64,000 nt of DNA from Agriotes lineatus (Eukaryota; Arthropoda; Insecta; Coleoptera; Elateridae). This document shows positions 43,000 to 54,900 of the stretch, one piece after another (the first letter of the stretch is position 1; each line of letters begins with the position of its first letter). The position numbers and the translations under genes are program-made. The stretch spans positions 89,501 through 153,500 of the forward strand of contig CALNHX010002681.1 of NCBI GenBank assembly GCA_940337035.1, read 5' to 3'. The notes beneath the pieces are model-generated. The model was given only the letters and a program-made list of their open reading frames with translations, was not told where the DNA came from and did no database searches.

Positions 43000-44079
43000 A
43001 TGGAAGACATTTTTAAAAACCCAAACACCCCTTCAGAGGAGGGATCCGTTGCAGGTCCTACTCTGACCACCTCAGGAGGGTGCTCCTCTACTGGAGCCCC
43101 TCCAGTACTACCCAATGAGGAGGAAACCGTTTCGGGGCCCTCCTCAGAAACCGACCCTGCATCGCAAAAAGGGCCTCTTACTAAGAGAAACCGTTGCGGT
43201 GCAGAGAGAAGACGGTGCAAAAAGGCGAAGGCCAGGTTGGCTACCAGTGACCAACCAGGCCCGTCGACAGGTACTGACACCCAGCAGGAGCTTCTCACCA
43301 GAGGCACTACTGTCACAGACCAACCTAGTGCCACGGAGAAGGTCACACTCTCTGCTGGGGGCTCCAAACGGGGCCGCCCAGAGAAGGAGACTCCTCCTAG
43401 TGCACAGAAAGCCGCCAAGAGGGTCCGACCCGGGCTCTCGTACAGTCAAGCGGCCAACAAAGAACTCAGGGTTGCGATTGCTCGGGGACACTTCCCGGAG
43501 TCGCAAATTTCTGTGGAGCTTGCCGGGGAAATTCAACTTACCCTCGGCGAATACATGGATGGGATCCCAGATGAGGGGCCCCACCCAAAATACGACGATT
43601 TCAGAAGGACGGAACAAGGGATCATTATGGTCACATGTTCCGATGCCTTCTCCAAGACCTGGTTAAAAGAAACCGTCGGTAACATCAGCACGAGAACAGG
43701 AGTCGAACTCGTTTTTTTAGAGGGCGACTCCGTTCCCAGGCTGAGTAAGATGGTAGCCTGGATAGCGGGAGTACCTGAGGACGGGGCTACCATCTTAATG
43801 AGGTTAAAACGCCAGAATCCGGGACTTCGGACCGATCTCTGGAGGATTCGGCATGCCGGACGGGTCGAGTCCAAAGGGCTCAGGCTTGTTCTTGGCGTGG
43901 ACGGGCTCTCCGTGTCGGTTCTGAAGCAACTCGGCATGAAGGCATATGCGGGCATGGTAAGGGTCTCTTTCTGGGACCCCAAACATGCAAAAGAAAAGCC
44001 GCCCGTAGCAGAGCTTGAAGACACGGAGGTGTCTGACTCTGCTGCGGAGGCAGAGGATGCGACGGAGGCGCAGGAGTAG
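43000..44079 (+). CDS. I-group LINE ORF1 with DUF4780-like domain, about 359 aa
   Basis: The first ATG of the frame is at 43000 (MEDIFKNPNTPSEEG). The N-terminal 140 residues are Ser/Thr/Pro-rich with basic clusters (KRNRCGAERRRCKKAKA) suited to nucleic-acid binding or nuclear import. The rest (SYSQAANKELRVAI, MVAWIAGVPEDGATILMRL, LRTDLWRIRHAGRV, LRLVLGVDGLSV) looks like the DUF4780 fold found in insect LINE ORF1s. There are no CCHC knuckles, unlike the jockey ORF1 nearby. It should bind element RNA. The frame is intact and ends 20 nt before the ORF2 start. Confidence 0.85.
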   Translation: MEDIFKNPNTPSEEGSVAGPTLTTSGGCSSTGAPPVLPNEEETVSGPSSETDPASQKGPLTKRNRCGAERRRCKKAKARLATSDQPGPSTGTDTQQELLTRGTTVTDQPSATEKVTLSAGGSKRGRPEKETPPSAQKAAKRVRPGLSYSQAANKELRVAIARGHFPESQISVELAGEIQLTLGEYMDGIPDEGPHPKYDDFRRTEQGIIMVTCSDAFSKTWLKETVGNISTRTGVELVFLEGDSVPRLSKMVAWIAGVPEDGATILMRLKRQNPGLRTDLWRIRHAGRVESKGLRLVLGVDGLSVSVLKQLGMKAYAGMVRVSFWDPKHAKEKPPVAELEDTEVSDSAAEAEDATEAQE

Positions 44080-44099
44080 GAGTGGACGCTTTTCCCTTA

Positions 44100-47000
44100 A
44101 TGAATAGTATCCATCTTTTACAAATCAACCTGCAACACAGCATAGCAGCCTCCTATGCTCTGCAGAGGAGGCTTACAAATGATAATATTAATATAGCACT
44201 TATTCAGGAACCATGGGTACGACATGGCTCTGTCCAGGGGCTATGTCTCAATAGCGGTTCTTTGTTTTATTGCACAAGTGCGGTTATACCGAGAGTTTGC
44301 ATATACTCTTCGGGACTAACCGATATACATATATTGCCCAATTTCTGTTCCAGGGATCTAGTGGCAGTCAAAATTGGTCTTATAGATGGTAACAGCAGGA
44401 GGAGCTTTGTTCTTAGTTCTGCCTATTTCCCTTACGATGCACAGGAACTGCCACCTACCCCAGAGTTTCAGGGACTGGTAAGCTACTGTGACACAAATAA
44501 TTTACCTCTGCTGGTAGGGTGTGACGCCAATGCGCACCACATCTGTTGGGGCAGCACGGACATCAACCCACGAGGTAGAGGCCTAATGGAGTATCTCTAC
44601 ACTACGAAGTTGGAGGTACTAAACTGTGGTACTACACCTACCTTTGTCACCGACAGAAGGCAAGAAGTCATCGACATAACAGTGGGCACCGCTACGGTCG
44701 CTCCGTTAGTCAAAGACTGGCAGGTATCGACGGAACCCTCCTTTTCGGATCACCGTCATATCACTTTCAATCTAAATCTAAAGCGGCCGCCAGCGTCGAA
44801 TATTTTTAGAAATCCCAGAGCAACCAATTGGGAAGACTATAAACAGGACCTCCGAAATAGGTTAGATTTGGTTAGAATCATTCCAAAAAATTCTGACGAG
44901 CTAGAAGAGAGCGTTGATCTTGTACACCGCTCCATCATAGAGTCATACGAGACTAATTGCCCTGTGAAGCGATTCAGGGATGGTAAAAGGACTCCATGGT
45001 GGAACCCCGAACTCCAGTCCCTCAGCAAAGAAACGCGCAGGCTCTTTAATAGAGCCAGACTCACAAAGTCTCAACTGGACTGGGACAATTATAAACTGTC
45101 CCTCCGGTCATACAAAAGCTGCATACGCAGAAGTAGAAGAGACACCTGGCGGGCCTTCTGCGAAAGTATTGAATGCCTACCAGAAGCAGTTAGACTGCAA
45201 AAGGTGTTTTCCAAAACTCCAGGTTCCAGGCTGGGGATGCTGAAGCTCCCATCGGGTACCTTCACGGACACCAGAGAGGGGGCTCTCAAGCATCTCATTG
45301 ATGTTCACTTCCCCGGCTCCAGTCTTGTACAAGAAGCTCTACCTGAGAGGCCCCCACGCATCGCGCACACCGCGATGGACTGGAAGACGGCCTCAAAGGT
45401 AGTGAGTCTAGATCGTTTGAAGTGGGCACTGTTCACCTTTGAACCATATAAGAGCGCTGGTGCTGACGGAATTTTTTCGGCTCTGCTACAGCATGGATTG
45501 GAGGTGCTGCTACGGCCCCTATATCACATTTTTCGTACTAGCCTGGCCCTAGGACACATTCCTGTGCCCTGGAGGACGGTCAAAGTAATTTTCCTACCCA
45601 AAGCGGGACATGCAATGCATGATACCGCAAAGGACTTTAGACCTATCAGCCTGACTTCTTTCCTGCTAAAGGTGCAGGAGAGACTGATTGAAAGGTATAT
45701 TAAAGATGGAGCATTGGTCGCTTTTCCGCTGCACCCATCACAACACGCCTACCAACAAGGCAAGTCAGTTGAGACGGCACTCCATGCGATCGTTTCAAAG
45801 ATAGAGAAAACCCTGCACCACAAAGAGCTTTCGCTCGGTGCATTCTTAGACATAGAAGGGGCGTTTGATAATACCTCCTTCGATTCTATCTGTGTAGCGG
45901 CCGAAAGGCACGGGATCGAACCCTCGTTGATAAGATGGATCGGTTCTATGCTGTCGGGCCGACAGGTAATCGTTTCAGCAGACGAGTTCTCCATAAGAGC
46001 GACGGTCACTAGGGGCTGTCCTCAGGGTGGAGTTCTGTCTCCAATGTTATGGTGTCTGGTCGTGGACGGGCTACTAAGGGAGCTCTCTGCAAAAGGCATC
46101 TTTGTGCTAGGTTAAGCTGATGACCTTGCAATATTAGCAATGGGAAAGTTTGCTGGCACAGTAAGTGGGATCATGCAAGAAGCCCTCATTACTGTACAAA
46201 ACTGGTGTGTAAGGCAAGGGCTCAGGATTAATCCTACCAAGGCAGAACTTGGCATCTTCACCAAAAGAAGGAGAATCGAGGGTCTCAGACAGCCCACAAT
46301 CTTCGGAAAAGCTCTCCAGCCCTCCGAATCGGTCAGATATCTTGGAGTTATCCTGGATTCAAAGCTGAACTGGAGGACTCATGTAGAGAGACAAATTCAA
46401 AGGGCCACTGCTTCTCTGTGGAGATGTAGACTGACCTTTGGAACCAGCTGGGGTCTCAAGCCCCGTGTCACCAAATGGCTATACACGGTGGTTACAAGAC
46501 CAATAATAACATATGCTGCTCTTGTTTGGTGGCCAGCAACCAGCAAGGCAACAATCAGAAACAGCCTCAACAGACTACAGAGATTGGCTTGTTTAGGCAT
46601 AACTGGAGCAATACGCACTGCTCCTACGGCAGCTCTGGAGGTGCTTCTGGGGCTTCCGCCCCTCCACCTAGTGATTGAGGCGGAGGCCAGGAAATCAGCC
46701 TACAGACTAAGCCAAGGCCAGATGTGGGCCATGAAAGGGGAACAAGTGGGACACTCAGGGATCATCCAACATTTTGAGAAGGTCCCAGAACTTCTCACAA
46801 GGAGCGACTTTATGGCTCCGCTTTACATGTTCTATAAAGCATTTCAGGTACTCATCCCTGATAGGAACGATTGGTGTCAGCAACAGCGTCTTCTCACTCC
46901 AAGGGGACTTGTTTGGTACACAGACGGCTCCAGGATGGCGGGGGGATCTGGTGCTGGCATCTACGGCTGTAGGCCGAGGGTCAAACTCACCGTTGCCCTA

Positions 47001-47750
47001 GGAAAACATGCCACTGTATTCCAGGCGGAGGTATTTGCCGTCCTAACCTGTGCTCAGGAGAACCTTCAAAGAGGTTATTCCAATCTGCATATTTACATCT
47101 GCACAGACAGTCAGGCAGCACTAAGAGCATTGAGTTCACCCAGAATCAACTCCAGGTTGGTTCTGGAATGTTGCCAGACACTAAACAGACTCGGTACAAC
47201 AAACTGGGTGAAACTACTATGGGTACCAGGCCATAGTGAAATAGAGGGTAACGAAGAAGCTGACGCTCTAGCCAGAAGAGGTTCTCAAGAGCCTATCATC
47301 GGCCCTGAGCCGGCTTTAGGAATTACCCGTGCCACCGCAAAGCGACAAGTTGAGCGCTGGTTAAGTAACCAATCCAGCGCCAACTGGGCCTCGGTACCAA
47401 GGCTACGTCAGGCAAAACTCCTCATCGGGGAAATGTCGCCTACCAACACCTTTACTCTCCTGTCAATGAGCAGGAAAAACATTAGGATCGTGACTGGTTT
47501 ACTAACAGGACACGGTCACTTACAGAAGCACTTATTTACAATTGGAATCGTAAATGATGCCACCTGCAGAAAGTGCCAGTTGGAGGAAGAAACCTCAATT
47601 CATGTTTTATGTCAATGTGTGGCTCTCCTAACACTGCGACATAAACATTTTGGAGCCGGCCTGGTGGAACCCCAGGCAATAAGGGACGTTGCTATGGGTA
47701 GGATTCTTTCCTTCGTGTTGGAAACTGGCCTCTTCGAACGAGACCCATAA
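44100..47750 (+). pseudogene. I-group LINE ORF2 (endonuclease, reverse transcriptase, RNase H) with one nonsense codon
   Basis: The first ATG is at 44100 (MNSIHLLQINLQHS). Endonuclease: ALIQEPWV, LPLLVGCDANAHHICWGS, SFSDHRHITF. Reverse transcriptase: SAGADGIF, KDFRPISLTSFLLKVQERL, LGAFLDIEGAFDNTSFD (motif A), TRGCPQGGVLSPMLW. At 46113-46115 a TAA stands where the Tyr of YADD belongs: the frame reads G-stop-ADDLAILAMG and continues open to 47750. After it come RNase H (VWYTDGSRMAGGSGAGIYG, QAEVFAVLTC, CTDSQAALRAL, WVPGHSEIEGNEEADALARRG) and a C-terminal CxxC...HxxxxC motif (CRKCQLEEETSIHVLCQC). Both reading pieces are in one frame. The change is consistent with a single TAC or TAT to TAA substitution. 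The truncated product would lack the catalytic DD. Confidence 0.93.
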
Positions 47751-47841
47751 CAAATTAGGTGGGAGCACAATGGACCAATAGGTCTCAGTGCAGCTTACAG
47801 CAAGCCCCATCAGAAGAAGAAGAAGAAGAAGAACTACAATT

Positions 47842-48142
47842 ATATAATGAAATGCCGGACGAAACTAAACAGGCTACTAATTTATATCAGTTTAAAAATC
47901 GTTGTTCAGGATATATTAAATCTGATTGTTAATAACAATATCTGTTTTTGTAAACAGCTTAGGAATGAATAAACCAACATATATCTATCTATCTAACTTA
48001 TAGAAGAAAATGGACAGTATTTAATACTGTTCTAATTTAAATTACTGGAATTTTAAGGGAATTTATAATATGAACGAATTTATCTTAACATGAACGAAAT
48101 TATGTCTAATAAGGTATGAAAATCATCTATTTAAAGCAAGCT
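47842..48142. other. Short spacer between two LINEs
   Basis: AT-rich DNA with a small tatctatctatct microsatellite near 47980. No gene. Confidence 0.4.
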
Positions 48143-48151
48143 AATCAGTAG

Positions 48152-51100
48152 CTTAGGGTAGCGGGTAGACACTCTTCGTGATCCCGGAGAAGGTACTTCA
48201 GGGATGCGACCCTGCCCACGCTAGCCATGACTATCTTTCAACTCCTAATACTGAGGGGAGTCATGTCCAAACCTTTAATCCCACACAATCCCCATATCTA
48301 CCCCACGCGTGGTTATTTAAATGCTCCTAAAAACCCTCCAACTTGGCAAATTTTAAGAAGCTAGGAAAAGGACCCCAGGTGGGTGAATCACAATGTGACC
48401 GAAAGTCCCACATTTCCAAAATGGAAGTCAGCCTCATGGAATCTGGGGGAGGCAAAAATTCGCAAACTAAAGTACGAGACCGTCAACATCCAAAAAAAAA
48501 TACTATAGCAACATATAATGCACAAACATTAAGAACAACAGAGAGAATGATAGAGTTGGAAGAAGAAATAAGAAAGATAAAATGGGATATCATAGGTCTG
48601 AGTGAAATAAGACGAACAAAAGAAAAATGCCTGAAATTGGAAACAGGAAACATATTTTATCACTCACACAACATATCAGAAAATAACAACAACATCGCGG
48701 GAGTAGGTTTCTTAATTCGCAAACAAATAGCAGAAGACATAGTTGAAATGAAAACAATATTAGCTAGAGTAGCATACGTAATAATACAAATAACAACAAG
48801 ATATAAATTAAAAATAATACAAGTATACGCCCCCACTTCAAACTACGACGACGAAGAAATAGATAGCTTTTATGAAGATTTGTCAACGGCAATAGACAGG
48901 AGTAAAACACACCATTACATAATTATCGGAGATCTAAATGCCAAAGTAGGAAAGAAGGAAGACGAGGAAACATCAGCTGGTAACTTTGGAGTGGGTACTA
49001 GAAATGAGAGAGGTCAAAAGCTAGTAAATTAGGCGGAAAGTCGAAGTTTAATATTCATGAATACGCTCTTCAAAAAGAAAGAAGGAAGAAAGTGGACGTG
49101 GATAAGTCCACATGGGAGAAGTAGAAATAAAATCGATTTTATCATATCCTCCCACAAGCGCATAATTACTGACGTAACAGTGATTAACAAACGCATATCA
49201 GGAAGCGACCACAGAATTGTAAGAACACAAATCAGAATAAACACTCAGGACGAGCGTAGAAAACTAATAAGGAGAAAATATATAAAATAGATAGAGACGA
49301 AATTACAGAGAACCAAGAAAAATATCAACAAGAACTTAGACGAAACCTATGGAATAGCAAAATAAAAGAAGAAGACACACTAGACAACATAAACAATAAA
49401 ATCACAAATGCAATAATGCAGGCTGGAACAACTATATCAAAATCAGCAAAAATAAACACGAAAGAAGGGAGAATAAGAAACGAAACGAAAGATACGAGTA
49501 TGATAGAAAAAATAAACCAACTGGCCAGCAGGAACAAACGAAATACGGTGGAATATGCAGAAATTAATAAATTAGTGAGGCAAAGCATTAGACAGGACAT
49601 CACGGAATTCAACAACAACGATAGACGAAAACAGAAGCCTAAAGTACCAAAGAGGAAAATAAACGGAAATAAAAACATAATCGACAAATTACAAAACAAT
49701 GAAGGGAAAATAACCACAAATATGAATGAAGTGATAGACACCACCGAAAGTTACTACAAAGACCTATATAGTTCTAAACAGAAAAAACCACCAACGATTC
49801 AAATGAAAACAATCATAAATGTGGGATCAGAGGAGATACCAGAGATTGATACAGAAGAAATAAGGGCAGCAACAAGAGATCTAAAAAACAATCGCCCACC
49901 AGGAGAAGATCAAATAATTCCAGAGCTAATCAAAAATGGAGATAGAACACTAATGAAAAAACTGGAAATTTTTCTAAACAAATGTGTGAAAGAAGGGAAA
50001 ATACCTTCAGGGTGAAATAATGCATTAATAGTCCTAATACACAAAAAAAAGAGACAAAGCATTACTAAAGAACTATAGACCAATAAGTCTATTATGTCAA
50101 AGATATAAACTACTGACAAAAATAATAACGAACAGACTAACAACAAAATTTGACTCATACTAGACTCCGGAACAGGCGGGCTTTAGAACAAATTACAGCA
50201 CACTAGATCATATACAGTCAATACGAAATATCATTGAAAAAAACGCAAGAATACAGTATAGATCTATACCTCGCTTTTGTAGATTACCTACAACAAAGCG
50301 TTTGATACAATAGAAATCTGGGCTATCATAAACGCTCTACAAAACTGCAGAATAGACTCACGATATATTCAACTAATAGAAAACATATACAAAGAAGCGA
50401 CAAGTGCTGTCAAGCTGCATAAAAACACCAACCCTATAAGCATGGAAAGAGGAATCCGACAAGGAGACTCGATATCCCCGAAATTGTTCACGTTAGCAAT
50501 GGAAGACATCTTCAAAAAACTAAGATGGGAGAATAGAGGCTTAATGATAAATGGAGAGCCAATAAATAACTTAAGATTCGCGGATGACATCATCCTAGTC
50601 ACAGACAATGAAAAGGACCTAAAAGAAATGCTTCTAGAGCTAAAAGAAAGATTTGGAGAGGTAGGGCTCACAATGAACATACAGAAAACTAAAATTATGC
50701 TGAGATCCCACAACCAACAGAAAATAGAAGTAGCGCTAGGGAATAACAAAATAGATACAGTGGAAAACTACATATACTTGGGACAGAGGATAACAATAGA
50801 CGCATGCAAGATGCAGACCTACTAAAGAGAATTAAACTGGCGTGGATAGCCTTCGGTAAATTACAACATATACTCAGAAATAGGGACAGGAAATTCACGA
50901 CAAACATGAAAGTACAAGTTTTAGAACAATGTGTAATCCCTGTACTCATATATGGAACAGAGACGTAGGCACTCACGAAAGACACTACACAAAATACAAG
51001 TCACGCAAAGAAATATGAAGCGAGCGATATTAAACATCACTCTAAAAAGCAAAAATCAATAGAGTCGATCAGACGTCAAACAAAAATGGAAGACATAGGT

Positions 51101-51351
51101 CAAACTATAACGAAAAAAAAAATGGCGATGGGCAGGGCATATAGCCCGAATGGGACAAGAAAGATGGACAAAGATAACCACCGATTGGAAACCATGGGCA
51201 AGGAAACGGAGTGTAGGACGATGATATAAGGAAAATAGCAGGAAAACGATGGATGTTGATGGCGCAAGATCGTGAAAGATGGAAGGAGATGGAGGAGGCA
51301 TATGTCCGAATGCGGACGGGAGATGCTGATTAAAGAAGAGAAGAAGAAGAG
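48152..51351 (+). mobile_element. RTE-like LINE, full length but decayed
   Basis: About 3.2 kb, flanked by aatcagtag (48143-48151) and aatcagcag (51352-51360), a 9-bp duplication with one mismatch. It encodes an endonuclease and reverse transcriptase but no RNase H and no separate ORF1 that I can see, and ends in a GAAGA-rich tail. This size and layout fit RTE-type elements. It is the best preserved relative of the fragments at 15.2, 19.1 and 59.7 kb, although not proven to be their family. Confidence 0.75.
48421..51330 (+). pseudogene. RTE-like endonuclease/reverse transcriptase, several stops and frameshifts
   Basis: The first ATG in the longest frame is at 48421 (MEVSLMESGGGKNSQ). Endonuclease: IATYNAQTLRTTERM, GLSEIRRTKEK, IQVYAPTSNYDDEEI, YIIIGDLNAKVG, a stop at about 49030, then WTWISPHGRSRNKIDFII and GSDHRIV. 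Linker and RT follow in pieces: NNRPPGEDQIIPELI, CVKEGKIPSG with a stop, then GIRQGDSISPKLF, LRFADDIILVTDN (catalytic FADD intact at about 50578) and VGLTMNIQKTKIM. The end RWAGHIARMGQERWTK and WMLMAQDRERWKEMEEAYV is in another frame. At least four breaks make it inactive. Confidence 0.85.
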
Positions 51352-51578
51352 AATCAGCAGGTAACTTATTTTCTTAACAAATTATATTTATATAAAAGTT
51401 ATAAGCCGGCCAATAAATTTAAAGATAATCTTTTGTTTTAAAAAAGGTAGTTTTTTATATAAACAGGAGCGACAGCCAAGGATACTGCTCATTTTACTAT
51501 TGCCAAAACCAGATGTACAACTTTGACTTTCCAGAATAATTAAAATGTTAAAAACAATTGACTGTTTTATTTGTTTAC

Positions 51579-51680
51579 CTGAGTGACAGCTCCGATCATC
51601 AAAATATTAGCGGCTAGCATTATAAATTCGACGGTGGTATCCAGTTCTACGCAGCTGCAGTGATGCTTAAATAAATCCGC
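51579..51680 (-). CDS. Candidate internal host exon, 34 codons, unidentified protein
   Basis: On the minus strand an ideal acceptor (ttttattatttgcag) precedes 51680 and a donor (CAG|gtaaac) follows 51579. The 102 nt between are open in one frame, phase 0 at both ends: ADLFKHHCSCVELDTTVEF then IMLAANILMIGAVTQ. Codon use is more GC-balanced than the flanks. The second half is hydrophobic and could be a membrane or core helix. I do not recognise the family. It lies on the same strand as, and upstream of, the exon candidate at 5151-5249, with only transposons and non-coding DNA between except the dead serpin. A sibling exon of one gene is therefore possible. Confidence 0.55.
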
Positions 51681-51699
51681 CTGCAAATAATAAAAACAT

Positions 51700-54600
51700 T
51701 ATAAGCATATCTATCAACTTCTATGCCAGGACACATAAGTAATAGTTTACTTTAGATGCTCTGTGGGAATCTAAGAATGTAAATGTCGTTTATATTTACC
51801 TAGCCCCTTTCATAGCACAGTAGTAATTTTTGCAAATAATCGCTCGGTATCTTAGTTTACTTCCAAGTAATTTGTCAAAGCTACCAATACATGTTTTGTA
51901 GATATTTATTGAGTTCTTGGATAACATCTTGTATGGCACGAGTGTGGTATCACAAATAATTCACTCGCGAAGTGCTATATATAAGATTAAATGCTAATAC
52001 AGTTGTGTTACGTTAAGTTTCTTAACAACACTAGTTCTATTAAATGCAAATTCGTTGCTAAGGAGTTATTAGCGTGGTAGCATTATAAGATAAAATTAAA
52101 TAATTAACATTAACAAATTTTACATTTATTCTATTATTTCATTTTGGAATTATAATCTGTATATGAGCCCTCGATAGCGGGCCTTTATGTTTCAAGGGTC
52201 TATAATGTTGTTAAACAGTATTACGAACACTAACAATCTACATAGAAACCAGAGCACACTCAAAATTCACAGCGCCAGCAAGCTGTAGCCAAAATACTGA
52301 ATCCGTAAATTACGTCCATTTTGAGAACCAGAATAAAGTAAAACGATATATTGCGATGGTATTAAGCCCTACAATATCAACTCTGTTAGCATCGCCAAAT
52401 TAATGGACAATTCATAAAAGCGCAGAGTGAAATATCTTAGATAACTGCAAAGCTAAAACTTAAATAGTAGTTAGTCGTTGCATTTGCACTGAGAAATGCT
52501 TGAATTAAAAATAATGTGAACAAGGAAAGTAAGGAAAGCTCGTTATCACAGGTCGAGACTGGTATTTCAAAATTAATTAAATAGGCTTGTGTTAATTAAA
52601 GCCGATTCAATTTGTCACAGAAATGTGTGCTAAGTGCAGAGGATTGTAACGTTAGAATTCAGAATAAATAAGCAAGCATTGTTTATGAACAATCTAACAT
52701 AACGTAAACCGAATCCAGAATTATATTATGATAAGATGCAAAGAGCAAAGTATGACAAATAAATGGGCAATTGAAAGCTTAAGCTATCAAACCAAATGTA
52801 GCAGGAAAAGCAAACATATTAAAGTTTGGCAAGGAAAGGACACAGGGGTTTGGAACTAAAAGTGCAAATAGGAAGTGAACTCAGAACTAGTCAATATAAT
52901 CGCGAGTGAAAGACAATTCAAGTGATTAATAAGAGCGTGCAAGTGGCGCCAATAGACCATAATTAGTAAAATAAACCAACATTAATTTTAGTTTAAGGCA
53001 ATTTGTACAAAGGTTAATTAAAATTAGTTTTATATGTAATAGGAATGTAATTTACTTTGCCTAATATCCGTTTTTTATTGTAGCGTCAGTATTTCAATTG
53101 TTTATAACGGATTTAAAAAAAGAGAACAAATGAATTAATTAATGTAGATGAAGGTTGTAAAAGTGCTCTCCTTTTAAAATTGAATTTCGTGCAATAGCTC
53201 TTATTATTTCCTTACATAAAGTACGTCCTTTTAATCAGTGCAATTCAGAGTACGTGTGGTAATGTTGGCATAAAAATCCATCACCAAAAATTCGAAATCC
53301 ACAAAAGGCAGTCCTCCGGTACCAAATCGGCTATGACCCACTCGACGTTTTCGAAGGCTGCTTGCTAAGAGGATAACCACGGAGGAAACCAGGTCAGCAT
53401 CCCAGAGCAACAAGCAGCTCCTTTAGGCCGCATTCCAGAGATCTCATCACCAGGAGGCCTGCAGCAGCTTCCCTACATCAACGGCGTCGTTTCCTGTGAG
53501 CGAGGCATCCGGACAAAAAACCAGGTACCCAAATTCACTAAAATAAGCGCTGTTAGACCTTGGAAAGCTACGTGCAGCATAAAGGCGATAATACCGAGCA
53601 ATATTCAAGTAATTCCTACGAGTCCAGAGGAATAATTGTTGTCCAAATAGAAATAGAATCCGATTGTGAGGTTATGCGAGTCAAAGGACGCCTTCCTAAA
53701 ACAGTTGAAATAGCGTTCCCGCAAGTGCTAAAACAGAAGACAAATTAATGCCGGGAAAACAGTCATAATTCAAAATTTATCTTATCGAATGTTGATCAAC
53801 CGCTCAGTCAAAATCAAGGTTGTGCCAGTGGCGCACTATAATAAATTAATTGGGGGAACTCAACCTGAGATTATAAAGTATTTCTCTTGCCGTACCAGAG
53901 CTAGCGTTCAATGACATGGGATTTGTAGATAAATAAGATACACACGGGCATACTGCCATTTATTTTGAATAAAAGGAAATACAATTTCATTTTAACCAGT
54001 CCAATTCTTATACGACTAAAAAAATATTTTGCAAATGGTTTGGTTTGGCTTATCTTATATTCTATAATTTTAGTTAATCAAACCAGTAACACACACATAC
54101 CATTCCAATATGTACCACTAGTATAATCAAATTTATAGCATTTAATACATAAATAACTAGTAGTGTTATATCTTATAATACATTATCACTAAGAAACGTT
54201 AAAGGCTATGATATTTGGCAATCATTGTCTGATCAAAAATAACACACAAAGTTGTATTTGAATGTGACAGGAAATTATTAGTACAATTAAAACATCGTAC
54301 AGCGGCAGATGTAAAGAACGATTTTATCATGTTCTAGGAAACTATTGCATATACGAATACAACCGTGTTCTAAATAATGTCACCAACCAAATTTCGAGGT
54401 GCATACGTTCATATTCAGCTTCTTCTGTAAAGTACTGAGTCTACCTACGGCTCGTAGCAAACCAGCAAACGTATATCACGCAATTTGACTTTGAGACACC
54501 CTAACAATATGGAAGTACCGACAAAATTCGTTGTTGCACAGTCACCTTAAGTTAGATGATAGAACTTAGAGACCCTTTACATAGTTAGTAAGAGTCGGGA

Positions 54601-54700
54601 AAACGCTGGTAAATTTTTGATTGGTTACGATTCACTGCGCATGCGCAGTAATCAAAAATGGAAATTGGCAAAAACAATTGAATGACGTACTGTGAAACTT
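51700..54700. other. Non-coding DNA, nothing recognised
   Basis: Three kilobases without a supported gene. A GC-richer patch at 53250-53750 with a frame at 53560-53748 shows no domain. No repeat pair, LTR or target-site duplication was identified. Confidence 0.35.
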
Positions 54701-54734
54701 GATTGTCAAACTAAGCGGTAAGTAAAATGAAAGA

Positions 54735-54900
54735 CTCTTGCATTTTTTAATGTAAAAATTGGTCAAAACAAGAATTTATTTTAAAAGAATTCCCGAAAAA
54801 TGCAACGCAAAAATATGCGACGATTAAACTGAAATCCCATCGATGGTTCCAGAATATGTGAAGTACATTTTGATAAAAATCAATGGAAAAAGCTCGATTA
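54735..54900 (+). pseudogene. THAP zinc-finger remnant, P-element-like
   Basis: In shifting frames the plus strand reads FLKEFPKNATQKYATIKLKS-HRW and then SRICEVHFDKNQWKKLD followed by a stop. SR-I-C-x2-H-F with a following W is the second half of a THAP DNA-binding domain. Weakly readable protein-like text continues to about 55330 (WNNISGSRSILPKK, VKELRQGASSF), as expected behind the THAP domain of P-element-like or THAP9-like transposases. Too decayed to function. Confidence 0.5.

Larger units (their letters stand above)
42609..47830 (+). mobile_element. Full-length I-group LINE with RNase H and an 11-bp target-site duplication
   Basis: The element is flanked by gaactacaatt at 42598-42608 and 47831-47841. 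It has a 5' UTR of about 390 bp, two ORFs and a GAA-repeat 3' tail (agaagaagaagaagaagaag). Base composition is clearly more GC-rich than its surroundings. Domain order (endonuclease, reverse transcriptase, RNase H) and the tandem tail place it in the I/LOA/R1 group; the exact clade is uncertain. One stop codon in ORF2 is the only visible defect. Confidence 0.92.

Noticed and set aside
42849..43617. Long minus-strand frames opposite the I-group ORF1
   Set aside because: They are antisense shadows caused by the high GC content of ORF1 and carry no known motifs.
43100..43670. 183-codon plus-strand frame overlapping ORF1
   Set aside because: Arg-rich composition typical of a shifted frame in GC-rich coding DNA; ORF1 itself carries the conserved domain.
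53231..53748. GC-richer patch with two small frames
   Set aside because: No splice-bounded exon, domain or repeat structure could be supported.
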